A DNA stretch of 64,000 bases, from assembly GCF_000011365.1 (NCBI RefSeq), contig NC_004463.1:5070001-5134000 (forward strand), read 5' to 3'. Origin of the DNA: Bradyrhizobium diazoefficiens USDA 110 (lineage in GTDB: Bacteria > Pseudomonadota > Alphaproteobacteria > Rhizobiales > Xanthobacteraceae). Below are positions 7,713 to 16,666 of this stretch, one piece after another. The notes under the pieces are model-generated. The model did no database searches and was not told the origin of the DNA. It saw nothing but the letters and a program-made list of their open reading frames with translations. Both the position numbers and the translations under genes were made by a program. The first letter of the stretch is position 1; the number at the start of each line of letters is the position of its first letter.

Positions 7713-8897
7713 ATGACAGACGCATCGACACTCTTTGACGCAGCCGTGATCGGCGGCGGACCGGCGGGACTTAGCGCGGCCATCGCGCTGGCGCAGGCGG
7801 GTGCACGGACCGCGCTGGTGGCGCGCCGCCTGCCCTATGCCGACAACCGCACCACGGCGCTGCTAGGCGCCTCCGTCGAGCTGCTGGAGAGCCTCGACGT
7901 CTGGCCGCGCTGCAAGGACAAGGCGGCCGCGCTCGAAATCATGCGCCTCGTCGACGACACCGGCCGGCTGTTCCGGGCGCCGGAGGTCCGCTTCTCCTGT
8001 CACGAGATCGGGCTCGACGCCTTCGGCTACAACATCGACAACCGCTCGCTGATGCTGGCGCTGGAAGAGCGCGCGGCCGAACTGCCCGGGATCGTCCGTT
8101 TCGACGACGAGGCCGAAAGCGTCGTCATTGAAGCCGACGATGTCGCGATCCGCACGGCCTCCGCGCAATTCCTCGCAGCCCGCCTCGTGGTCGGCGCCGA
8201 CGGCCGGCATTCGCTGTGCCGGGAGGCTGCCGGCATCGCGGTGACGCGGCGCGACCTGACGCAGACCGCGCTCACCTTCAACGTCGGCCATGCGCGGCCG
8301 CATCGCAATGTCTCGACCGAGTTCCACACGCCCCACGGGCCCTGCGTGTTCGTGCCCCTGCCCGGCAACCGCTCCAGCATCGTCTGGGTCGCAGCTCCCG
8401 CGGAAGCGGAACGCCTCCGCGGCTTAAGCGACGACGAGCTGTCCGCCGCGATCGAGAAGCAGTCGCATTCCATCCTGGGACGCATGACGGTCGAGCCCGG
8501 CCGCAACCTGTTTCCGCTGGCGATCGAACGTCCGAAATCCTTCGGCCGCGACCGCATCGCGCTGGTCGGCGAAGCCGCCCATGTGGTTCCCCCGATCGGC
8601 GCCCAGGGCCTCAACCTTGGCCTGCGCGATGCCGCCGACATTGCCAGACTTGCGGGCGATGCCATCGCCTCGGGCGAGGATCCCGGCGCGCCCGACGTGC
8701 TCGAGCGCTACGACCGCGCCCGGCGGCCCGACATCCTGAGCCGGACCTTTGCGATCGACATCGCCAACCGCTCCTTGCTCAACGATTTCCTGCCGCTCCA
8801 GCCGGTCCGCGCCGTCGGCATGCACCTGCTCGGCGCCATCGGCCCGCTCCGGCGCTTCGCCATGCGGGAGGGGCTGACGCCTACCTGGCGGCGGTAA
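7713..8897 (+). CDS. UbiH/UbiF/COQ6-family FAD-dependent monooxygenase (ubiquinone biosynthesis)
   Basis: 394 residues. The N-terminal dinucleotide fold is AAVIGGGPAGLSAAIALAQAG. The central NADPH/FAD motif is LVVGADGRHS. The C-terminal FAD-ribityl motif is ALVGEAAHVVPPIGAQGLNLGLRDA, the diagnostic ubiquinone-hydroxylase signature with GEAAH in place of the more usual GDAAH. These enzymes hydroxylate the polyprenylphenol ring of ubiquinone intermediates. In alphaproteobacteria several paralogues (UbiL, UbiH, UbiM, UbiF) share positions, and I cannot say which carbon this one attacks. It is divergent from pcs-terC. Confidence 0.85.
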   Translation: MTDASTLFDAAVIGGGPAGLSAAIALAQAGARTALVARRLPYADNRTTALLGASVELLESLDVWPRCKDKAAALEIMRLVDDTGRLFRAPEVRFSCHEIGLDAFGYNIDNRSLMLALEERAAELPGIVRFDDEAESVVIEADDVAIRTASAQFLAARLVVGADGRHSLCREAAGIAVTRRDLTQTALTFNVGHARPHRNVSTEFHTPHGPCVFVPLPGNRSSIVWVAAPAEAERLRGLSDDELSAAIEKQSHSILGRMTVEPGRNLFPLAIERPKSFGRDRIALVGEAAHVVPPIGAQGLNLGLRDAADIARLAGDAIASGEDPGAPDVLERYDRARRPDILSRTFAIDIANRSLLNDFLPLQPVRAVGMHLLGAIGPLRRFAMREGLTPTWRR

Positions 8898-8903
8898 GCT
8901 CGC

Positions 8904-9857
8904 TCACGGAAACGCCAGCCGGCCGGTCTGGATCGCCCACATCACGCTGGTCAGCGTGACCACGGACGCAAACGTCCCGAGCAGCACGGCGACGGAGGCG
9001 GATTCGATCCAGGCGTCATTCTGCCGGGCGATCACGAACACGTTGAGCGCCGGCGGCAGCGAGGCCATCAGCACGGCGGTCGCGGCCCAAGGCTGCGCGA
9101 ACGGGCCGAACGCCAGCATCAGGCCGAACGCTGCGAGCGGATGGAACAGCAGCTTCACCGCGACCACGCCCGGCACCTCCCACGGCACCCGATCGAACGG
9201 GCGGAGCGCCACGGTCACGCCGAGCACGAACAGCGCGGTCGGGGCTGCAGCGTTCTGGAGGAATGTGATGGTGCGGTCGAGCGCGACCGGCAGCTCGATA
9301 TGCAGCGCTGCCACCGCCGCGCCAAAACAGGCCGACATGATCAGCGGGTTGAGCACGATCTGCTTCAGCACCACGCCGAAGGCATGGACGATCGAGGGAT
9401 GATCGCGGTCGGACAGCTCGATCAGGAGCGGCACGATCGTGAACAGGAAGATGCTGTCGCAGCAAAAGATCAGCGCGGTCGGCGCCGAAGCCTTCGCCCC
9501 GAGCACGGCGAGCGCCAGCCCCGGCCCCATATAGCCGATGTTGCCGTAGCCGCCGGAGAGCCCTGCGAGCGTCGCCTCGCGCAGGGTCAGGCGGCCGAGA
9601 ACCTTGCCGACGACGAGCGCCAGCGTGAACGCCGTAACCGTCGACAGCGTGGTTGCGACCAGGAACGGCGGGTTGTTCAGCTCCGCAAACGGCGTCTTCG
9701 ACATGATCGCGAACAGCAGCGCCGGCAGCGACACGTAGAGCAGGAAGAAGTTCATCCAGGCCAGGCCCGATTCCGGCAGGGATTTGATCTTGCCGCAGGC
9801 AAATCCGACGAAGATCAAGCCGAAATACGGTAGCGCCAGATTGAGGATATCGACCAT
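8904..9857 (-). CDS. AEC (auxin efflux carrier) family transporter
   Basis: 317 residues with about ten hydrophobic helices in two inverted halves. The AEC-type N-terminus is ILNLALPYFGLIFVGFACGK, and the helix-breaking segment GGYGNIGYMGPGLALAVLG is in the middle. Family members export or import organic acids such as malate or malonate; substrate cannot be inferred here. It ends 6 bp from the stop of the convergent ubiquinone-hydroxylase gene. The ATG is at 9857. Confidence 0.85.
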   Translation of the reverse strand: MVDILNLALPYFGLIFVGFACGKIKSLPESGLAWMNFFLLYVSLPALLFAIMSKTPFAELNNPPFLVATTLSTVTAFTLALVVGKVLGRLTLREATLAGLSGGYGNIGYMGPGLALAVLGAKASAPTALIFCCDSIFLFTIVPLLIELSDRDHPSIVHAFGVVLKQIVLNPLIMSACFGAAVAALHIELPVALDRTITFLQNAAAPTALFVLGVTVALRPFDRVPWEVPGVVAVKLLFHPLAAFGLMLAFGPFAQPWAATAVLMASLPPALNVFVIARQNDAWIESASVAVLLGTFASVVTLTSVMWAIQTGRLAFP

Positions 9858-9963
9858 TTCTCAAGTTTCTTCTGAAGACTTGGGAGCTATCTGCCCCTTA
9901 AGCGGACGTTAATTCGAAGTTAGGCCACTAGCATCGGCCACAATCCTGGTCTATCGACGGGGA

Positions 9964-10296
9964 ATGATAAAAGCGCGGACCGCGAAATTTCAGATCGGAC
10001 AGGTCGTTCGCCACCGGATCTTCTCGTTCCGGGGCGTGATCTTCGACATCGATCCGGAATTCAACAACACCGAGGAGTGGTGGCTGTCGATCCCGGAGGA
10101 GGTGCGGCCCCACAAGGACCAGCCGTTCTACCATCTGCTCGCGGAGAACGCGGAATCCGAATACGTCGCCTACGTGTCCGAGCAGAACCTGTTGCCCGAC
10201 GAATCCGGCGAGCCGATCCGCCATTCGCAGGTCGCCGAGATCTTCATCAAGGACAAGGGCGGCGGCTACCGCCCGCGCAATCCGTCGCTGAACTGA
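9964..10296 (+). CDS. hspQ: Heat shock protein HspQ
   Basis: 110 residues matching HspQ end to end: AKFQIGQVVRHRIFSFRGVIFDIDP, then EEWWLSIP, then QPFYHLLAEN and YVAYVSEQNLLPD. HspQ is a small hemimethylated-DNA-binding protein that in enterobacteria enhances substrate delivery to the Lon protease. A bidirectional terminator follows it. The ATG at 9964 follows GGGGA. Confidence 0.95.
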   Translation: MIKARTAKFQIGQVVRHRIFSFRGVIFDIDPEFNNTEEWWLSIPEEVRPHKDQPFYHLLAENAESEYVAYVSEQNLLPDESGEPIRHSQVAEIFIKDKGGGYRPRNPSLN

Positions 10297-10322
10297 GTTA
10301 AGCCGCCGGCAAGCGGCCAATA

Positions 10323-10351
10323 AAAAAGGCGCTCGGAGTGAGCGCCTTTTT
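10323..10351. terminator. Bidirectional intrinsic terminator between hspQ and ialB
   Basis: AAAAAGGCGCTC (10323-10334) pairs with GAGCGCCTTTTT (10340-10351) around a 5-nt loop. The A-run on one side and T-run on the other let it terminate hspQ on the plus strand and the convergent IalB-family gene on the minus strand. Confidence 0.9.
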
Positions 10352-10373
10352 CATGTCAGGGATCTGGTCCCGA

Positions 10374-11204
10374 TTATTTCTGGCCGGCCGGAGCCGCGCC
10401 GGGCGCAGCACCGCTCTGCTCGAGCTTCTTGCGCTGCTCGTCCGCCTTCTTCTGAAGCTCTTCCTGAAGCTTCTTCTGGGTTTCCTCGAACACCTTCGGA
10501 TCGGTCGGCGGACCGTCATAGGCCTTCTGGAATTCGCCGGCGAGCGGCAGCGGCAGCGTCAGCGGCGCGCCGTTGGCGTTGATCGCCTGGACAACGAGAT
10601 TCTGGCCCTTCTTCATGTTGGCGATGAGCTCGGGCGTCGCTTCGTAGTCCGACATGCAGCCGTTCTGGAAGCAGATAACGTACGGGCTCTGCAACGGCGC
10701 ATTGCTGTCCACGATGATGCGGGTGCCGTGCACGAGCTGCATGCCGAGCGGCAGCGTCACGCGCAGGATCTTCTTCGGCTCGCCTTCCGGTTCGATGATG
10801 ACGGCGGCGATGACCGGCTGGCCCGACTCGATGCGGCCGTCCTTGCCGGTGAAGCAGACCTGCTTGGCGTTGGCGTCCTGGCCCTTGAGGCAGAACTTGG
10901 TCCAGGGGGCGTAGATCAGTTGGATCTGCTGGTCTGCCGGCTGGGCTGCGCCCTGCTGCGCCGGCGCGCCCGCGGCGGGAGGAGCCTGCTGGGCGGGCGC
11001 CTGAGCGGCCGGTGCCGGAGCCTTGGGGGCTGCCTTGGGAGCGGCTTTCGGGGCCGGAGCTGCCTTGGGCGCGGCGGGCGCACCGGGGGCCGGCGCCGGG
11101 GTCTGGGCCTCGGCGGCAAACGGAACGGCCAATGCCGTCGCCGTCAACAAGGCGAGAAGTCGCCCGCGCGGCCGGACGGACGCGGCCAAGTAACGGAAAT
11201 TCAT
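10374..11204 (-). CDS. Invasion-associated locus B (IalB) family periplasmic protein
   Basis: 276 residues. A signal peptide (LLALLTATALAVPFAAEA) is followed by a low-complexity linker of Ala, Pro, Lys and Gln from about residue 33 to 90. The IalB domain is then recognised by WTKFCLKG, QVCFTGKDGR, LPLGMQL and CFQNGCMSDYEAT with its paired cysteines. The C-terminus is a Lys/Glu/Gln-rich helix. IalB was named for Bartonella erythrocyte invasion, but homologues are general envelope proteins in Rhizobiales and the function here is unknown. The start is MNFRYL at 11204. Confidence 0.85.
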   Translation of the reverse strand: MNFRYLAASVRPRGRLLALLTATALAVPFAAEAQTPAPAPGAPAAPKAAPAPKAAPKAAPKAPAPAAQAPAQQAPPAAGAPAQQGAAQPADQQIQLIYAPWTKFCLKGQDANAKQVCFTGKDGRIESGQPVIAAVIIEPEGEPKKILRVTLPLGMQLVHGTRIIVDSNAPLQSPYVICFQNGCMSDYEATPELIANMKKGQNLVVQAINANGAPLTLPLPLAGEFQKAYDGPPTDPKVFEETQKKLQEELQKKADEQRKKLEQSGAAPGAAPAGQK

Positions 11205-11464
11205 TGCAGAAAACCCTTTCTGAACGGGAAGTGCCCGAACCGCTCCGAAGCGCCGAACCAAGCCGCCTTGGGCGCGGCTCTCTCCCCGTCAAATGAGGCG
11301 GATAAGTGACGGGCTCGGCGCTCTTGCGCGATTGCCCGCCTTCTTAACGTGGCCGACGAAAAGATCAATGCCGACAAGCGTCTTTGGTCACTCTGGCGCC
11401 AGCGCCCCACCAAATTCCCTGTGATAGGATTCAGGTCCGCCGGTCCTCGAATCAACGTGTGCCG

Positions 11465-13303
11465 ATGTTCATGTTCCAACGCCTTCTCGAGGGCCCCGGC
11501 ATCCGCCATTGCATCCTCCTCGCCTCGGCCCTCGTTATGGCCCTCGCCGCCGGGTTGCCGGCCAGCGCACGGGCCGAGGAGGCCCATGCCATCGCCATGC
11601 ACGGTAAGCCGGCGATGCCCGCCGATTTCACCCACATGCCCTACGCCAATCCCGATGCGCCCAAGGGCGGCCGGCTGACCTGGGGCATGCTCGGCACCTT
11701 CGACAGCCTCAATCCGTTCGTCGTGAAGGGATTGGCGGTGCAGCCGATCCGCGGCTACGTGGTCGAAAGCCTGCTTGCGCGTGGCCAAGATGAGTCGTTC
11801 ACGCTCTACGGCCTGCTCGCCAGATCGGTCGAGACCGATGACGAGCGGAGCTACGTCACGTTCCGCCTCGATCCCCGCGCCCGGTTCTCCGACGGCAAAC
11901 CGGTGCTCGCGGAGGACGTGCTGTTCTCCTGGCAGCTCTTGCGCGACCACGGCCGACCGAACCTTCGGCAATACTATGCCAAGGTTGCCAGGGCCGAGGC
12001 GCCCGATCCTCTCACCGTCCGCTTCGACCTCACCGGCGCCAACGACCGGGAATTGCCGCTGATCCTCGGCCTGATGCCGATCCTGCCCAAGCACGCGGTC
12101 GATGTCGCGACCTTCGAGGAGACGACGCTGACCGGGCCGGTCGGCTCCGGCCCGTATCGCGTCACCGCGGTGCGGCCCGGCGCCAGCGTGACGCTCAAGC
12201 GCAATCCCGACTATTGGGGCCGCGACCTCGCCATCAATCGCGGCCTCTACAATTTCGACGAGATCAGGCTCGACTTTTTCCGCGAGGCCAACGGCCAGTT
12301 CGAGGCCTTCAAGCGCGGCCTCTACGATTTCCGCGTCGAGAACGAGCCGCTGCGCTGGCACGACGGCTATGATTTTCCGGCCGTCAAAAGCGGCGAGGTG
12401 ATCCGCGACAGCGTCAAGCCCGGCGTGCCGCAGCCCTCGGAATTCCTGGTCTTCAACACCCGCCGTCCGATGTTCGCCGACATCCGCGTGCGAAAGGCGC
12501 TGACGCTGCTGTTCGATTTCGAGCTGGTCAACCGCAACTACTTCTTCTCGCTCTACTCGCGCGTCGCCGGCTATTTCGCCGGCTCGGACCTGTCGGCCTA
12601 TGGCAGGCCTGCGGACGCGCGCGAGCGCGAGCTGCTCAAGCCGTTCGCCGCACAGATTCCGCCCGATGTCATGGACGGCAGCTACCGCCTGCCGGTGACC
12701 GACGGCTCCGGCCGCGACCGGGCCACGCTGCGCGCCGCGCTGAAACTGTTGTCGGAGGCCGGCTACGATCTCGACGGCACCGCGCTGCGCAACCGGACGA
12801 CCAAGGCGCCCTTCACGTTCGAGATCCTGGTCACGACCCGCGACCAGGAGCGCATCGCGCTCGCCTTCCAGCGCGACCTCAGGCGCGCCGGCATCGAGCC
12901 GAGCGTACGGTCGGTCGATCCCGTGCAATTCGACCAGCGCCGGCTCGCTTACGAGTTCGACATGATCCAGAACCGCTGGGACCAGTCGCTGTCGCCCGGC
13001 AACGAGCAGTATTTCTATTGGGGCAGCGCTGCCGCCGACAATCCAGGCACCCGCAACTACATGGGCGCCAGGGATCCGGCGGTCGACGCCATGATCGCCG
13101 CCCTGCTGGAGGCCCGTGAACATACGGCCTTCGTCTCGGCGGTGCGCGCGTTGGACCGCGCCCTGATCGCGGGCTTCTACACAATCCCCCTGTTTAACGT
13201 ATCCGAGCAATGGATCGCGCGCTGGAATCGGATAGAACGGCCAAAGGCCACTGCGCTGTCCGGCTACCTGCCGGAGACCTGGTGGTCGAAGGGTGAGCCT
13301 TAG
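11465..13303 (+). CDS. Extracellular solute-binding protein family 5 (YejA-like peptide-binding)
   Basis: 612 residues. A signal peptide (CILLASALVMALAAGLPASARA) precedes a family-5 substrate-binding domain. GGRLTWGMLGTFDSLNPFVVKG and FRLDPRARFSDGKPVLAEDVLFSW are the diagnostic segments, with RNPDYWGRDL and VRKALTLLFDFE further on. This matches the YejA-type branch that feeds oligopeptide or microcin-C-type ABC importers. No permease or ATPase genes adjoin it, so it is an orphan binding protein or serves a transporter elsewhere. An ATG 6 nt downstream is an equally possible start. Confidence 0.85.
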   Translation: MFMFQRLLEGPGIRHCILLASALVMALAAGLPASARAEEAHAIAMHGKPAMPADFTHMPYANPDAPKGGRLTWGMLGTFDSLNPFVVKGLAVQPIRGYVVESLLARGQDESFTLYGLLARSVETDDERSYVTFRLDPRARFSDGKPVLAEDVLFSWQLLRDHGRPNLRQYYAKVARAEAPDPLTVRFDLTGANDRELPLILGLMPILPKHAVDVATFEETTLTGPVGSGPYRVTAVRPGASVTLKRNPDYWGRDLAINRGLYNFDEIRLDFFREANGQFEAFKRGLYDFRVENEPLRWHDGYDFPAVKSGEVIRDSVKPGVPQPSEFLVFNTRRPMFADIRVRKALTLLFDFELVNRNYFFSLYSRVAGYFAGSDLSAYGRPADARERELLKPFAAQIPPDVMDGSYRLPVTDGSGRDRATLRAALKLLSEAGYDLDGTALRNRTTKAPFTFEILVTTRDQERIALAFQRDLRRAGIEPSVRSVDPVQFDQRRLAYEFDMIQNRWDQSLSPGNEQYFYWGSAAADNPGTRNYMGARDPAVDAMIAALLEAREHTAFVSAVRALDRALIAGFYTIPLFNVSEQWIARWNRIERPKATALSGYLPETWWSKGEP

Positions 13304-13326
13304 GGCCAGTCAAGCGAAGTGACGCC

Positions 13327-14829
13327 GTGAACCAGCAAGCCGTATCGCCGACGCTCGACACGCTGTTCCAGCGCACGCTGATGCGGCAGCCGCACGCGAC
13401 CGCCCTGCTCGACCCCCTCAACAAGGCGCGCGTGACCGGGCACCAGCCGCGGCGGCTGAGCTATGCCGAGGCCGATACCGCCATCGAGGCGCTGTCGGCC
13501 TATTTCGTCGAATCGGGCCTGCCGGCCAATTCCGTCATCGCAATCCAGCTGCCGAACACGGTCGAGTTCGTGCTGACGGTGCTCGCCGCCCATCGCGCCG
13601 GTCTCGTCGTCGCCGTGCTGCCGCTGCTCTGGCGCCACGCGGAACTGACCGCTGCGCTCAACCGCACCGCCGCGCGCGCCATCGTCACCATGAGCAGGGT
13701 CGACGGCGTCAGCTATTCCGACCTCGCGATGCACGCTGCGGCGGAGGCGTTCTCGATCCGCCATGTCTGCGGCTTCGGCACCGACCTGCCCGAAGGCATG
13801 GCCTCGCTCGACGAGGTCCTGGCCCGCCCGCCCGGCACCACGCGCGCCGTGATCCAGGACGGCCGCAAGGCGGCGATGATCTCCTTCGACGTCACGGCGG
13901 AAGGCTTTCGCCCGGTGCCGCGGCCGCATTTCAGCCTGATCGCCGGGGGCCTTGCGATGTCGCTGGAGGCCGACATCAAGCAGGGCGCGACCGTGATGGC
14001 GGCGTTCACGCCGATGTCGTTCGCCGGCCTCGCCTCCTCGCTCGCAGTGTGGCTGCTCTCGGGCGGCGCGCTGGCGCTGCATCATCCGTTCGAGAACGAC
14101 GTGCTGGAGCAGCAGATCAACGAGCATGAATGCGAGGTGCTGATCGCGCCCGCGCAGCTCGCGCTGCGGCTCGGCGATTCCGACCTGGCGGCGCGGATGC
14201 CTACCTTACGCAACGTTATCGGCCTGTGGCGCGCGCCGGAACAGGTGGCGGCAAGCGATGCCTGGATCGCGCCGCATGCGCCGCTGACCGACGTCTATCT
14301 GTTCGGCGAGGCCGGATTGTTTGGCGCCCGCCGCGGCGAGGACGGCATGCCTGTTGCGGTAATGCCGGGGCCGCACGGCGCCCCGCGCGAACAGTCCGGC
14401 TCCTCCATCGCCGGCGAGATCCTGCTGACGCCGAAGGGCACGCTCGGCCTCCGCGGGGCGATGGTGCCGATCGCGGCCTATGCCCCGCCGCAGCCGGTCG
14501 GCGAGACGCTGATCGCGCAGCCGCCGCGCGACTATGTCGACACCGGCTATGCGGCGCGGCTCGACCGTCCGAGCGGTGCGATCTGCATCACCGCGCCGCC
14601 CTCGGGCATCATGGCCGTCGGCGGCTACCGCTTCCTCTCCAACGACCTCCAGGAATGGGCGCGCCGGCTCGGCCAGGGCGCCCTGCTCACCGCGCTGCCC
14701 GACCGCCTTTCCGGTCATCGGCTGGCGGGCCGGGCCCAGGACAATGCCCGCGCCCGCGAGGCGCTCAACGAGCTTGGGCTTAACCCCCTGATGGTTGAGG
14801 CTTTTCGCGACCGCTCCGGGGCGGCCTAG
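13327..14829 (+). CDS. Degenerate AMP-dependent synthetase/ligase-like protein
   Basis: 500 residues with overall ANL-superfamily (acyl-CoA synthetase) layout: RLSYAEADTAIEALSAYFVESGL, then VIAIQLPNTVEFVLTVLAAHRAG, then DVYLFGEAGLFGARR where the A5-type YGxTE motif should be. The phosphate-binding loop (normally S/T-G-T/S-T-G-x-P-K-G) is replaced by DVTAEGFRPVPRPH. The C-terminal lysine domain is short or absent. It therefore looks like a catalytically dead or repurposed relative. Start is GTG at 13327. It follows the binding protein after only 23 bp, so the two may be co-transcribed. Confidence 0.7.
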   Translation: MNQQAVSPTLDTLFQRTLMRQPHATALLDPLNKARVTGHQPRRLSYAEADTAIEALSAYFVESGLPANSVIAIQLPNTVEFVLTVLAAHRAGLVVAVLPLLWRHAELTAALNRTAARAIVTMSRVDGVSYSDLAMHAAAEAFSIRHVCGFGTDLPEGMASLDEVLARPPGTTRAVIQDGRKAAMISFDVTAEGFRPVPRPHFSLIAGGLAMSLEADIKQGATVMAAFTPMSFAGLASSLAVWLLSGGALALHHPFENDVLEQQINEHECEVLIAPAQLALRLGDSDLAARMPTLRNVIGLWRAPEQVAASDAWIAPHAPLTDVYLFGEAGLFGARRGEDGMPVAVMPGPHGAPREQSGSSIAGEILLTPKGTLGLRGAMVPIAAYAPPQPVGETLIAQPPRDYVDTGYAARLDRPSGAICITAPPSGIMAVGGYRFLSNDLQEWARRLGQGALLTALPDRLSGHRLAGRAQDNARAREALNELGLNPLMVEAFRDRSGAA

Positions 14830-14913
14830 GCGCACTTTCGACCCATTCGTTGACGCTGCATTAAGGCGGCCAAACTAGATTGCGCAGCATCTGTCGCGTG
14901 ATCAGAGTTTGCT

Positions 14914-16134
14914 ATGTCCCAGGCGGGCCCGATCCTTTTTGTGTCCAATGCCGAGCGCCCCGCCTTCGTTGCGGCGCTGGACGAGGCCCGTCTCTTCCCC
15001 GTGGTCGACACCGACTGGGCCAGCGCGGTGCGCGCGGTCGAGCAGGTGCAGCCGGCCGCGGTTCTCGCCGCAATGAACAGCGGATATGAGCCGTATCTGG
15101 CGCTGCTCGCCAGGAAGATCGCTGACCAATCGCCTTACCTGCCCTTCGTGGCCCTGGACGCGGCGGGCACGCTGCCCCACAACGCCCTGCCCTTCTCCTC
15201 GCGCGGCAATTCCGACCGCCTGAGCGCGCGGCTGCGCGCCGCGCAGCGCGTGCGCACCCTTCATGCCACCGTGCTGCGCCGGCTGCCGGAGGCGAAGGTC
15301 GCGCTGCCGGAGAGCGACCCGTCGCGCGATGCCACCGTGCTCCTGATCGGCCGCGGCGCAGCCTATCCCGCACTCTCCGTCGCGCTCGGTGAGCGCGTCG
15401 GTGTCATCGGCGCGCTCTCGATCGAGGCCGCGGCCAAGCATCTCAACACTCGCGATATCGATGGCGTGGTGCTCGCGGAAGGTTTTACCGCGCGCGTCAC
15501 CGACGCCTTCCTCACGGTGCTCGCCGAAGACACCCGCTTCCGCAGCCTGCCCGTGGTCGTCACCGCACACCAGCTCGTGCAGACCTACGACCTGCCTAAT
15601 CTCGAGCTTATTCCGGGCGAGCCGGCGAAGGTCGCCGCCAACGCGCTGCCGCTGATCCGCCAGCACGCGATGGAAGCGCAACTGAGCCGCACGCTGCGCT
15701 CGATCGACGCCGGCGGCTGGCTCGATCCGCGCAGCGGCCTGCTCACGACGGAAGCCTTTGCCCGCGATTTCTCCAGGGCGGTCGAGCAGACGCTAGCCCG
15801 CGGCGGCGGCCTGTCGGTGGCGCGCTTCGCCTTCGATCCCTCAAATCCCCGCGCACAACTGGATGCTGCGCGCATCCTGAGCCGCCTGATGCGGCAGATG
15901 GATTTCGGCGCGGCGCAGAAGGACGGCTCGGTCATCGTCGTGTTCGCCGAGACCGACTTCCGCACCGCCCACATGATCGCCCGCCGTCTCTCCGCGGTGA
16001 TGCGGCACACCTCCAACGGCAAGCACGAGATGCGCAGCGATCCGGTGGTCAGCGTGGACTCGCTGTCGTCGTCGGATACGGCCAGGTCGTTGCTGGCGCG
16101 GCTGTCCGCCGACGCCTCGCGCGCGGCGTCGTAG
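14914..16134 (+). CDS. Degenerate GGDEF-domain protein with receiver-like N-terminus
   Basis: 406 residues. The N-terminal ~250 residues look like two receiver-like alpha/beta segments (PILFVSNAERPAFVAALDEA; DATVLLIGRGAAYPALSVALGERVGVIGALS). The phospho-acceptor Asp signature is not obvious. From about residue 270 a GGDEF-type domain starts, LDPRSGLLTTEAFARDF corresponding to D-xLTGLxNR. The GGDEF loop itself is replaced by KDGSVIVVFAETDF, so diguanylate cyclase activity is not expected. It may be a c-di-GMP or partner-binding pseudo-enzyme. It begins 84 bp after the AMP-ligase-like gene on the same strand. Confidence 0.65.
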   Translation: MSQAGPILFVSNAERPAFVAALDEARLFPVVDTDWASAVRAVEQVQPAAVLAAMNSGYEPYLALLARKIADQSPYLPFVALDAAGTLPHNALPFSSRGNSDRLSARLRAAQRVRTLHATVLRRLPEAKVALPESDPSRDATVLLIGRGAAYPALSVALGERVGVIGALSIEAAAKHLNTRDIDGVVLAEGFTARVTDAFLTVLAEDTRFRSLPVVVTAHQLVQTYDLPNLELIPGEPAKVAANALPLIRQHAMEAQLSRTLRSIDAGGWLDPRSGLLTTEAFARDFSRAVEQTLARGGGLSVARFAFDPSNPRAQLDAARILSRLMRQMDFGAAQKDGSVIVVFAETDFRTAHMIARRLSAVMRHTSNGKHEMRSDPVVSVDSLSSSDTARSLLARLSADASRAAS

Positions 16135-16196
16135 TCATTCGCCAGCGTTCAATAATCCAATACGCGTCTTGATGTCCGCCGTCGGGCCTCGGACGC

Positions 16197-16433
16197 TCAC
16201 GTCATCATGAGCTTGATCTGGCCGTCCTCAACGGCTCCCATCGCGAGAGCGTCGCGAGCCATCTTTTCGACGGCCGGCCAATTCGCGAGAAGGTATTTTT
16301 GCGCCTGCGCCTTGGTTGGGAGCGTGGTCTGCAGAATACAGGTCTGCCGCGCGTTCCCGTTCGCGATCTGAAAGGACACGGCTTGGGGCCCTTCTTTGAG
16401 CTCTTGCTCGGTGGGCTTGGGAAACTTGCGCAT
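16197..16433 (-). CDS. Small hypothetical protein (78 aa)
   Basis: A 78-residue soluble ORF with a strong Shine-Dalgarno (GAAGGAG, 4 nt before the ATG). The sequence MRKFPKPTEQELKEGPQAVSF is followed by QTCILQTTLPTKAQAQKYL. No domain recognised. A second small ORF lies directly upstream on the same strand, so they may share a transcript. Confidence 0.6.
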   Translation of the reverse strand: MRKFPKPTEQELKEGPQAVSFQIANGNARQTCILQTTLPTKAQAQKYLLANWPAVEKMARDALAMGAVEDGQIKLMMT

Positions 16434-16451
16434 GCGGCTCCTTCTCGGGGC

Positions 16452-16643
16452 TCAGCGAACGGGTGCGGTGACCCCGGACGCTTGATCGGCGCGGGCCATC
16501 CCGGCCGCGATCTTCCTGGCTTTCGCCAGGCGATTCGACTCGCGGCCGGGCTGCGTGTTGCGGACTGCCTCAGTCAGCATCTCGCGAAGCTCAGCCTTCG
16601 TCTTGGGTGGTTGCCGTGGACTCGACTTCTGCCAATTGGTCAT
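16452..16643 (-). CDS. Small hypothetical protein (63 aa)
   Basis: A 63-residue basic, helical ORF (TKAELREMLTEAVRNTQ). The ATG is preceded by ATAGGGGT within a small CCCC/GGGG dyad (16645-16657). It is 18 bp upstream of the 78-residue ORF on the same strand. Function unknown. Confidence 0.5.
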   Translation of the reverse strand: MTNWQKSSPRQPPKTKAELREMLTEAVRNTQPGRESNRLAKARKIAAGMARADQASGVTAPVR

Positions 16644-16666
16644 ACCCCTATATGGGGATGCTCGCG

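Noticed and set aside
11201..13210. A 669-codon minus-strand open frame
   Set aside because: Antisense of the peptide-binding-protein gene, which has a clear signal peptide and family motifs on the plus strand.
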